Source: a virus. Taken from it: a stretch of DNA of 40,844 nucleotides. The notes below the pieces were generated by a model. It was not told where the DNA came from. It made no database searches and saw only the letters and a list, made by a program, of their open reading frames with translations. The DNA is taken from IMG/VR virus record IMGVR_UViG_3300003314_000007, positions 1 through 40,844 of that record; one strand, given 5' to 3'. The translations under genes were made by a program, and so were the position numbers. Shown one piece after another: positions 15,903-22,406 of the stretch. Within the stretch, counting starts at the first letter, position 1, and each line of letters begins with the position of its first letter.

Positions 15903-16289
15903 ATGGCTTACACTTTACAAACTAGCCAACAGCCTTTCAAAGGCGGAAAGAACATTCTTGCATCCGAGCATCTTCAGTTTCTTGAAGCAGGAGGTACTTT
16001 GGACGCAGCGGCAATCGGAGACACCAAATTAGAAGTAGGTACGCTATTAGTACGTAACACAACTAGCGGTAAATTCGAGGTTTACTCCGAATCTACGCAA
16101 GGCACTTTCGAACCTGGTTACGACGAGCCGGTTGTACTGAATATCGACGTAGACGTAAACGGAACAGACGACGTAATCGTAGGTGAGATTATCGTACGAG
16201 GTTCCGTATATGAAGCGAAATTGCCGGAAGCTCCGACAGACGCTTTCAAGTCGAAAAACGACAACATCCGTTATGTAAAACACATTTAA
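15903..16289 (+). CDS. Head decoration protein, lambda gpD-like
   Basis: A 128-residue, beta-rich, acidic protein directly upstream of the major capsid gene, which is where lambda gpD-type decoration proteins lie. The stretch LEVGTLLVRNTTSGKFEVY (about 43-61) resembles the conserved G-x-L-v strand region of that family, and VDVNGTDDVIVGEIIVRGSV fits the following strands. It would stabilise the expanded capsid. AGGAGG precedes the ATG. The fold call is by context and pattern, not by close similarity. Confidence 0.72.
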   Translation: MAYTLQTSQQPFKGGKNILASEHLQFLEAGGTLDAAAIGDTKLEVGTLLVRNTTSGKFEVYSESTQGTFEPGYDEPVVLNIDVDVNGTDDVIVGEIIVRGSVYEAKLPEAPTDAFKSKNDNIRYVKHI

Positions 16290-16293
16290 TTTA

Positions 16294-16325
16294 GGCGCTC
16301 CGAAATATATCGGGCGTCTTTTATT
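16294..16325 (+). terminator. Terminator-like hairpin after decoration gene
   Basis: GGCGCTCCG pairs imperfectly with CGGGCGTC around an AT-rich loop, followed by TTTTATT. It is weaker than a perfect stem and may only reduce or process the transcript between decoration and capsid genes. Confidence 0.6.
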
Positions 16326-16369
16326 ATGCACGAAAATCTAACTCAAACAATAATTAGGAGGAATTTTAA

Positions 16370-17389
16370 ATGGCTGGAATCACACATTTACAAGAATTTC
16401 AGGAGCCCGCACTACGCGGATTAGTTGACGAAACAGTTCAGGACGCAGTACCAACGTTAGGAGATCGTTTCCTACCGAACGACCAAGTATTCTCGAACAC
16501 TTTTGCTTACGACATCATCAAGGAAAATAAATATATCGGTGCGATGATTGGTTATGGTTCAGAACCGCCAGTTGTAGACCGCGAAGCAGTAGCGTCCAAG
16601 ATGGGCGAAATTGCGAAAATGGGTCTGAAATACATTGCAACGGAAGAGGAGCTTTTACACCTTAACCAAGCGCGTAACGACGCGGAGCGTCAGTCGATGG
16701 TTGACCGTCTTACAATTCGCGGAGTTGAGCTTGTTCAAGCGTTACAACGTCGTGTCGGCGTAATCAAAATGGAGGCACTTACGAAAGGTTCTTTCGCGTA
16801 CAACAAAAACGGCGTTAAAGTTGACGTTGATTTCGGAGTACCTGCGGAACATAAAGTCGCTCTTTCTAGCGGATCGGATTGGGACACGGCAGACCGTGAC
16901 GTTATCGGCGACTTGCTGAATTGGGTTTCAACTTACGAAGAATCTACGGGCGAAACTCCGGACCTTATTCTTATGTCTCGCGAAGCACAAGCGAAGTTGC
17001 TTAAAAACAACGTAATTATTTCGGAAGCACGTCCACAGTCTAGTGGCGCTACTCGCGTGAGTCAATCCGAACTTAATGAAGTACTAGACGGTTTCGGTCT
17101 TCCACCGATCCAAGTCGTAACGGATCGTAAAGTTACGGTTAAGGACATTTACACGGGTCAGAACGAAACAATCGAATTTATGCCGGAAAATCGCGTAGTT
17201 ATGATTTCTGAAGGCGTAGGTAACTTCCTATTTGGCCCGACAGTCGAAAACAACTTCCAACCAGGAATCGTTCTTACGGCGTACGACAAACAAGAGCCGA
17301 TCGAATCCATTATCCGTTCAGTAGCGGCAGGATTCCCGGCGGTAGAGCGCCCGGACTACATCTTCCACGCTGACGTTTATACCCCGTAA
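16370..17389 (+). CDS. Major capsid protein, lambda gpE family
   Basis: A 339-residue protein with the appearance of the phage capsid E family: an N-terminal segment with FLPNDQVFSNTFAYDIIKENK (split around 36-56), a long spine-like helix (TEEELLHLNQARND and MVDRLTIRGVELVQALQRRV), and a C-terminal part ending ERPDYIFHADVYTP. The family adopts the HK97 fold. Its pairing with a gpD-like decoration protein matches the lambda arrangement. Codon use shifts to more T-ending codons (CGT, GTT), which is common for a highly expressed gene. TAGGAGG precedes the ATG. Confidence 0.9.
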   Translation: MAGITHLQEFQEPALRGLVDETVQDAVPTLGDRFLPNDQVFSNTFAYDIIKENKYIGAMIGYGSEPPVVDREAVASKMGEIAKMGLKYIATEEELLHLNQARNDAERQSMVDRLTIRGVELVQALQRRVGVIKMEALTKGSFAYNKNGVKVDVDFGVPAEHKVALSSGSDWDTADRDVIGDLLNWVSTYEESTGETPDLILMSREAQAKLLKNNVIISEARPQSSGATRVSQSELNEVLDGFGLPPIQVVTDRKVTVKDIYTGQNETIEFMPENRVVMISEGVGNFLFGPTVENNFQPGIVLTAYDKQEPIESIIRSVAAGFPAVERPDYIFHADVYTP

Positions 17390-17412
17390 GGGACGAAATT
17401 AGTACGAAGTTA

Positions 17413-17440
17413 AGGCGCTCTTAATGGGCGCCTATTTTAT
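17413..17440 (+). terminator. Rho-independent terminator after capsid gene
   Basis: GGCGCTC (17414-17420) pairs with GGGCGCC (17426-17432) around TTAAT, followed by TATTTTATTT. It ends only four bases before an ATG at 17444, which supports that ATG not being the real start of the next gene. Confidence 0.82.
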
Positions 17441-17461
17441 TTCATGAAGGAGGCGTTAATC

Positions 17462-17671
17462 ATCGCTAAAGTTAAAGTAGAAGTCCTTAACGCCGTAGTA
17501 GACGGAAAAGGGCGTGGAGAACAATTAGAAATCGAAGAAAAATCCGCAGAGCATTTCGAAAAACTGAATTACGTTAAGCGCGTACAAGCTGAGGAAAAAT
17601 CGCCAGCAAAACCGAAGCAACCAACGTCAAAGAAGGCGGCCAGCACACGCAAGAAATCGGAGGAAAAATAA
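17462..17671 (+). CDS. Small head protein, apparent AUC start
   Basis: A 69-residue protein read as AKVKVEVLNAVVDGKGRGEQ after the start, then a helix and a Lys/Ala/Pro-rich tail of low complexity. The only canonical start in frame, ATG 17444, lies before the ribosome binding site GGAGG (17449-17453) and has none of its own. An ATC at 17462 stands eight bases after that GGAGG and gives the usual small-phage-protein start (M)AKVKVEV. The same ATCATCGC context begins terL. The gene lies between capsid and connector genes, a place often held by short proteins with such N-terminal strands; its role is unknown. Confidence 0.75.
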   Translation: MAKVKVEVLNAVVDGKGRGEQLEIEEKSAEHFEKLNYVKRVQAEEKSPAKPKQPTSKKAASTRKKSEEK

Positions 17672-17685
17672 AGGAGGGACGTTAG

Positions 17686-18075
17686 ATGGCGAAGATAGCC
17701 GACTTAAATACGGAATTACTGAAACGATTTAAGAACGTCCCGAACGTCACGGAATCGGACGCCTCGGATTGGGTCGAAACTTCCGTTATAGAGCACGGTT
17801 TTGCCAAAGTCGGCGACTCGCTAACTAACGTCGAAGTTTCGGATGACTCCGTATCTTTAGTCCTTCTTTACGCACAAGCCGAAGGTGCTCGCTCAATATC
17901 GCTATCCACCGCATTTTACTTCTCGTATTCTGACGGCAACGAATCCGTAGATAAAACGAATGTGTCGGAACAGTACCGCAAACTATCACACGACTTAATG
18001 GCGGACTACCACCGAAAGCGTTCGCAATCTAGCGGATCACAATTCCGTATTATGAAGCGAGTTGACCGTCCATGA
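17686..18075 (+). CDS. Head-tail connector protein
   Basis: A 129-residue protein positioned between the capsid genes and the MuF-like gene, where head-tail adaptors of the gp6/gp15 type are encoded. It is largely helical, with a loop-rich middle (SVSLVLLYAQAEGARSISLS) and a C-terminal helix ending in basic residues. AAGGAGG precedes the ATG, and the stop overlaps the next start as ATGA. The adaptor call rests mainly on gene order. Confidence 0.65.
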   Translation: MAKIADLNTELLKRFKNVPNVTESDASDWVETSVIEHGFAKVGDSLTNVEVSDDSVSLVLLYAQAEGARSISLSTAFYFSYSDGNESVDKTNVSEQYRKLSHDLMADYHRKRSQSSGSQFRIMKRVDRP

Positions 18076-18911
18076 GCGACGCAAAAGTAAACGAACAACT
18101 CCGCAAAGCAGCCGAACGCTACTCCGGAATTAACGAGGACTTACAGCGCTTTGCTATCTCGGAAATCGACCGTACTCGTCTCGAATTAAACGACCTACTA
18201 GCGGAATACGCGAAAAAAGATAACACGATTTCACGCGCGCGAGTCAATTCGCTATTGCGGAGTTTAGACGAGATTGAGGAGTCGATTCGAAACCGAGGAG
18301 AAAAGGCGCTTAACTCCGTCGTAAAGGATTCGGCTGACTTCGGCGTTGAACGAGGAGCTGGTGCGTTGGCGAGCGGTTTGGGCGAAGCGGCAGTTGGCGG
18401 AATCGCAACGGATAAAATATCGAGAAGCTCGTTAAAGTACGTTGTCAATCGATACGGCGACGACGGCTTAGTCCTAAGCGACCGTGTTTGGAATCTAGCG
18501 GGCGAACAACGCGACGAACTCAATAAGGTAATTCGGAGCGGAATTATCCGAGGGGAGTCGGTTAATCAACTGACGGCACAAGTCCGAAAGGTCTACGATA
18601 ACGAAACGTGGAAAATCCGACGCTTAGTACAGACGGAAGGGAATACGGCGTATCGCGTAGGTACTTCGTACGTGGCGCAAGAGTCGGATAGAGTCGCGGG
18701 ATTACGCGTTAACGACCGTCCAGGCCACAATAACCATACGAAGCACCGTTGCTATGAGTTAGCGAACCAAGACCCTTACGGCTTAGGCGAAGGCGTCTAC
18801 AAACCGGATGACTCCCGAATATATCAGATTCATCCGAACTGCACGGCGTACCTAACGTACGTGCTGAAGGATGATCCGGAAGGAGGCGACGGACGAAATG
18901 TTAACCGATAA
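18072..18911 (+). CDS. Minor head protein, SPP1 gp7/MuF-like
   Basis: A 279-residue protein. The C-terminal domain (about 165-272) has the MuF pattern: SGIIRGESVNQLTAQV, then a run with LVQTEGNTAYRVG, a histidine-rich loop (RPGHNNHTKHRC), and IHPNCTAYLTYV with a Cys that may bind metal. The N-terminal two thirds are helical. In SPP1, gp7 enters the capsid with the portal and affects DNA ejection. It overlaps the previous gene by four bases. Its position here, after the capsid gene instead of next to the portal, is a little unusual. Confidence 0.82.
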   Translation: MSDAKVNEQLRKAAERYSGINEDLQRFAISEIDRTRLELNDLLAEYAKKDNTISRARVNSLLRSLDEIEESIRNRGEKALNSVVKDSADFGVERGAGALASGLGEAAVGGIATDKISRSSLKYVVNRYGDDGLVLSDRVWNLAGEQRDELNKVIRSGIIRGESVNQLTAQVRKVYDNETWKIRRLVQTEGNTAYRVGTSYVAQESDRVAGLRVNDRPGHNNHTKHRCYELANQDPYGLGEGVYKPDDSRIYQIHPNCTAYLTYVLKDDPEGGDGRNVNR

Positions 18912-19269
18912 TGACCTCGATTTTATTCGAAACAATCGGGCTGACGTCATACAGAACCGCACGGAACCCGTTACCTTGACGCATGAATCCGGAGGAAACG
19001 GCGACCCTTATTTTCCGGAAGAACCTACAACCTCAACCGAAGTAGTCTACGTTGTATGGTCGGAACAAACGGGCTCAGACGAAATTAAGTACGTTAACGG
19101 CGTTGAAGTACGTGAGGATGACGCGGTCGTTTCGTTCGATCTCTCCGTAACCCTTTCGGACGTAACGAATGTAAAGCGCAATGCAACCGACTATAAAATC
19201 GTAGCATATGACGGAGTCGGAATCGGCGGCGCTACACGTTATGAAGCGCTCGTTAGGCGGGTGGTTTAG
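18898..19269 (+). CDS. Head closure (stopper) protein
   Basis: A 123-residue beta-rich protein with a strand-rich core (TSTEVVYVVWSEQTG, DAVVSFDLSVTLSDV and YKIVAYDGVGIGG). This is the pattern of SPP1 gp16-like stoppers, which close the portal channel after packaging. The ATG at 18898 lies 11 bases after GGAGG (18882-18886), inside the end of the previous gene; an ATG at 18871 would precede that site. The role is inferred from order and secondary structure. Confidence 0.68.
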   Translation: MLTDNDLDFIRNNRADVIQNRTEPVTLTHESGGNGDPYFPEEPTTSTEVVYVVWSEQTGSDEIKYVNGVEVREDDAVVSFDLSVTLSDVTNVKRNATDYKIVAYDGVGIGGATRYEALVRRVV

Positions 19270-19271
19270 TT

Positions 19272-19640
19272 ATGGCGAGAAAGCCGAAGGTTAAGATTAA
19301 GACTTCCGGAGTGGACGAAGTTATGCGTCAGTTAGGGAGAAAGGGTGCTCGTGAGTTAGCGGGCGAACTAGAAGGTGTCGTCGAAGATCATACGCTCGAA
19401 ATGGCGAATGAGGCTGCGGACAATGCGCCTTATAAATCCGGCGCTCTAGCGAACTCAATCGTACAAAGCGTAGAAAAAGAGGCGCCGTTGACGTGGAGGT
19501 TCGGTTCAGATCGCGCATATGCGACGCGCCAAGAATACGAACATGAGACGAAAAAAGGATTCTTCCGGAAAGCGTTATGGCGAGGACGGCAACCGTTTAG
19601 GGATGCAATTAACGAAGCAATCAAACGAAGGGGGCGATGA
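19272..19640 (+). CDS. HK97 gp10-like neck protein
   Basis: A 122-residue protein with the HK97 gp10/SPP1 gp16.1-like layout: a basic start (MARKPKVKIKTSGVDEVMRQL), a helix with the conserved ADNAPYKSGALANSI (about 54-68), then a strand segment RFGSDRAYATRQEYEHETKKGF, written here as 76-98, and a C-terminal helix. Such proteins join the tail to the connector. GGGTGG lies before the ATG within the end of the previous gene. Confidence 0.85.
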   Translation: MARKPKVKIKTSGVDEVMRQLGRKGARELAGELEGVVEDHTLEMANEAADNAPYKSGALANSIVQSVEKEAPLTWRFGSDRAYATRQEYEHETKKGFFRKALWRGRQPFRDAINEAIKRRGR

Positions 19641-19646
19641 TAACCG

Positions 19647-20105
19647 ATGCAACACGCCCTATCTTACTCAATCATCGAGCATATTAAAGCGCAAGTTTCC
19701 GAGGTTAATTCCGTGGAACTACTTTATGACGGCGTTAATCTGACGGACAAAGAAAAGCCGTTCGTAACCGTCGAAATGATGCCGGAAGCGAACGAGTTAC
19801 TAAGTGCCGGACGTACGGATTACGAGGAAACTTATCGGTATCAAGTCGGCGTTTACTGCTCGAACATTACGGAGCAATTACGCTTACCTGGCGCCGTTAA
19901 AGAAGCGCTCAGACAACCGAATATAACGTTTTATGATACGTCGGCATATCCACCAGTGGAAGCCGGCGTTTTTGTATGCGATGTAACCGCCGTAACGCCG
20001 ATTCCGGTGGAAGACATTGCGGATGAAACACGCAAACATCACACGTATTTAGACGTAGAAGTGACGCTATATCGAGAGAATGGCACTACTAATTTTAATC
20101 AGTAA
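19647..20105 (+). CDS. Tail terminator protein
   Basis: A 152-residue protein between the gp10-like gene and the tail tube gene, the usual slot for the tail terminator that caps the tube. It shows an N-terminal helix (ALSYSIIEHIKAQV), strands around PFVTVEMMPEANEL, YRYQVGVYCSNI and VFVCDVTAVTPIPVED, and a final strand HTYLDVEVTLYRE, matching the alpha-beta fold of this family. GGGGG precedes the ATG, overlapping the end of the gp10-like gene region. Confidence 0.78.
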   Translation: MQHALSYSIIEHIKAQVSEVNSVELLYDGVNLTDKEKPFVTVEMMPEANELLSAGRTDYEETYRYQVGVYCSNITEQLRLPGAVKEALRQPNITFYDTSAYPPVEAGVFVCDVTAVTPIPVEDIADETRKHHTYLDVEVTLYRENGTTNFNQ

Positions 20106-20135
20106 GCAACGCGAATTTAAAAGGAGGACGAAAAC

Positions 20136-20519
20136 ATGGCGAAAAAAGGACAATACGCCAAGGTAATGATGGACGTTGACGGAACGCCGACCGAGTTAAT
20201 GGAGTTACGCGAGTGGTCAGTTTCGACGAGTTCCGAAAAGGTCGACACAACAGCGGCAGGAGACGATTGGGAGAAGCATGAGGTCGGATTGCTTTCGTGG
20301 GAAGGCGAGGCGACTTGTATCTCCGTTGATACGTTCTGGCTGGCGCATCTTACGGATAAGATTACGATTGATTTCTTCGACGACGCTTCCGACGCAGAAG
20401 CGAAATTTACGGGCACGGCGTCATTAGACGTAGAGCGATCCGTAAGTTACGACGACGTAATTGAGACGTCCATTTCCTTTACGGGAAGCGGACCGCTAAC
20501 TGAACCGACAGCGGCGTAA
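20136..20519 (+). CDS. Major tail (tube) protein
   Basis: A 127-residue beta-rich protein of the phage tail tube type: MAKKGQYAKVMMDVDGTPTE opens with the first strands, WSVSTSSEKVDTTAAGDDWEKHEVGL contains the conserved loop, and DVERSVSYDDVIETSISFTGSGPL is the typical closing hairpin (about 99-122). It polymerises around the tape measure. The position just before the frameshifted tail chaperone agrees. AAAAGGAGG precedes the ATG. Confidence 0.9.
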   Translation: MAKKGQYAKVMMDVDGTPTELMELREWSVSTSSEKVDTTAAGDDWEKHEVGLLSWEGEATCISVDTFWLAHLTDKITIDFFDDASDAEAKFTGTASLDVERSVSYDDVIETSISFTGSGPLTEPTAA

Positions 20520-20587
20520 GTAAATAAGTCAGTTTCACCGTCCGTCTAGGGGCGATTTTCGCGAGTCGCAACCGAACCGCGTTACCG

Positions 20588-20609
20588 AGCGCTTGGCGGG
20601 CGCTTTTTA
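20588..20609 (+). terminator. Rho-independent terminator after tail tube gene
   Basis: AGCGC (20588-20592) pairs with GCGCT (20600-20604), loop TTGGCGG, followed by TTTTATT. It ends the highly expressed tube gene. Confidence 0.72.
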
Positions 20610-20649
20610 TTACTCGGAAATTACCTAAATTCTATCGGAGGTTTTATAA

Positions 20650-21000
20650 ATGGCGAACAAATTCGACGTAAAAGCGTTAAGAGAGAAAGTTCTAAATAAT
20701 AGCGATGTGGTCTACGATTCCGTTTACGTAAAAGAATGGGACGTTGAGCTGCCGATTCGCACGATTCCTACTGCGGACTTAAAGAAGATTATGAAGCACC
20801 AGGACGATCAAGTACGAATGGCAATTCTAGGCGTTCTTTACGGATGCGTAACGCAAGAAGGCGAGAAGGTATTCGAAGATACGGACCTTGCGAAATTCGA
20901 AACGGAGAAATCATTCGGTCCAGTTGCGAAACTATCGAAGGAAATTTTCGAAATCAGCGGACTTAGTGAAACGGCAGTCGACGAAGCAAAAAACGACTAA
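20650..21000 (+). CDS. Tail assembly chaperone, G form
   Basis: A 116-residue tail chaperone corresponding to lambda gpG. It sits between tube and tape measure genes and contains a helical core with RTIPTADLKKIMKHQDDQV near 37-55. Near its end the heptamer AAAAAAC (20988-20994) is in the correct reading phase (A AAA AAC) for a -1 ribosomal frameshift, and the stop TAA follows two codons later. Such proteins bind the tape measure and recruit tube subunits and are absent from the virion. GGAGG precedes the ATG. Confidence 0.85.
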   Translation: MANKFDVKALREKVLNNSDVVYDSVYVKEWDVELPIRTIPTADLKKIMKHQDDQVRMAILGVLYGCVTQEGEKVFEDTDLAKFETEKSFGPVAKLSKEIFEISGLSETAVDEAKND

Positions 21001-21254
21001 AAGGCGACCCCTACTTACGGTCACTCTTCGAAATTGCTGACGCGAAGAACGTCACGGTCGGAGAGTTGACCGGAGAGAGGCGCCAATATTCCAAGATACA
21101 CGTCCCCGATAAATGGCGCGCGTTTATCGGAAGTGACGAAATCAAGATCGAACATTACGACGACGGTATGCCGTCAAGTGAAGTACCTTTCTGGACGGCC
21201 TTATGGTCCTTGAAGCGAAAAGAAGAAGAACGACAGAATAAAGGCGCTAAATAA
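20650..21254 (+). CDS. Tail assembly chaperone, GT frameshift product
   Basis: Predicted -1 frameshift fusion of 201 residues: 115 from the G frame, then 86 read from 20994 in the -1 frame to the TAA ending at 21254. The downstream frame is open right through the slip site and encodes a helical, charged domain (KRLKGDPYLRSLFEIADAK, then DKWRAFIGSDEIKIEHYDD). The T domain has no ribosome binding site of its own. This matches the conserved gpG/gpGT system of siphophages, where a small share of ribosomes makes the longer form. Confidence 0.85.
20988..20994 (+). promoter_or_regulatory. -1 frameshift slippery heptamer
   Basis: A AAA AAC in the zero frame (last base of GCA, then AAA AAC). Both tRNAs can re-pair after slipping back by one base. 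It lies six bases before the G-frame stop. Confidence 0.85.
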
Positions 21255-21406
21255 CTTCGACACTTACCGTTCTTATCGATAAGAAGTTCCGAATTGCGCG
21301 AAATGAAATTCTCATGGACATAAAAAGTAGAGGGTATTTTTGCGCAAACGGACGACCGGATACGTTTAATTTACTATACGGAAATTTTCGAAAAGGGGCG
21401 GTTAAT

Positions 21407-22351
21407 GTGGCGAAGAAGAAAGTACGACTTGAAGAACGAATAGTGGACGGTATTAGTACGACGGGGAAAGAATGTACGAAGTGTGGCGAATGGAAGCCGT
21501 TGGATAACTTCCGTAAGGACAAAAGGAAATCTTGTGGTAGGGGAGCTAGATGTAAACAATGCACTTCAGTAGACAATAAAAAGTATTACCAAAACAACGG
21601 TGATGTGCGCCGAAACTATCACAAACAAAATCGAGAAGTTCGATTGATACAAATGAGGAGATACCGAGAAGAAAATAAGCGTAGGTCTTATATTACGCAG
21701 AAGAGATGGAGAGAAGAAAACAGAGAATCATTGTCATCTCAGAAAAAAGCTTATTATGATAGAAATAAGATGGAAATTCGACAAAAAAGGAAAGAGCATT
21801 ATAATCTTAAAAAAGATGAATACTATTTAGCAGGTCAAAGAAGACGTGCAAGAAAATTTTCACTCCCGGACACCCTTATTAAAGAAAATCAAGACAAAAT
21901 AACCATTTCCTTCAAGGGTAATTGTGCAATAACTGATTCGAATGACTTTAGCTGGGACCACGCTATACCACTATCTATACAACACGGAGGAACAACCTTA
22001 GAAAACATATACCCATTACGGAGAGATTTAAATATATCTAAATCCGATGGAAACATCTTCGAATGGTTCGACGCCAATCGCGAACGCTTCAATCTCTCAC
22101 AACACAATTTCGGCGAACTTATCGCATACCTAGCGGACCTCAACGGATTAACCACCGACGATTACCGCGAATACGTCTACTGGTGCCACAGCAATCCTCG
22201 TGACCTTAACGACGATGGCGAACTATATTACGTAAACGGAACCGAACACTTTACGGAACGAGACGAAATGTGGGCGGAGTTTACGGATAGATTTGCGGAT
22301 AAGGACGAAAAAGAAACGAAAGAAATAACGGAAGAAACCGAAAGCGCCTAG
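21407..22351 (+). CDS. HNH homing endonuclease with zinc-finger N terminus
   Basis: A 314-residue free-standing HNH protein inserted between the tail chaperone and tape measure genes. The N terminus has CTKCGEW and a following C..CKQC pair (about 23-50) that fit a zinc finger; a very basic helical middle (RRYREENKRR and similar runs) probably lies along DNA; the C-terminal third has NCAITDSNDFSWDHAIPL and FEWFDANRERF. That third matches the HNH protein at 9021-9917. The middle is AT-rich, while 22050-22351 has phage-like codons. The start GTG 21407 follows AAGGGG; the ATG at 21314 has no such site. Confidence 0.88.
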   Translation: MAKKKVRLEERIVDGISTTGKECTKCGEWKPLDNFRKDKRKSCGRGARCKQCTSVDNKKYYQNNGDVRRNYHKQNREVRLIQMRRYREENKRRSYITQKRWREENRESLSSQKKAYYDRNKMEIRQKRKEHYNLKKDEYYLAGQRRRARKFSLPDTLIKENQDKITISFKGNCAITDSNDFSWDHAIPLSIQHGGTTLENIYPLRRDLNISKSDGNIFEWFDANRERFNLSQHNFGELIAYLADLNGLTTDDYREYVYWCHSNPRDLNDDGELYYVNGTEHFTERDEMWAEFTDRFADKDEKETKEITEETESA

Positions 22352-22374
22352 CGAAATGCTGAGGCGTTTTTCTT
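22345..22374 (+). terminator. Rho-independent terminator at HNH gene end
   Basis: CGCCTAGC pairs with GCTGAGGCG (one bulged G), loop GAAAT, followed by TTTTTCTT. It includes the HNH stop codon and insulates the tape measure gene from the inserted endonuclease gene. Confidence 0.8.
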
Positions 22375-22406
22375 ATGCGAAATTTTAACGAAAGGAGGAC
22401 GAATAT

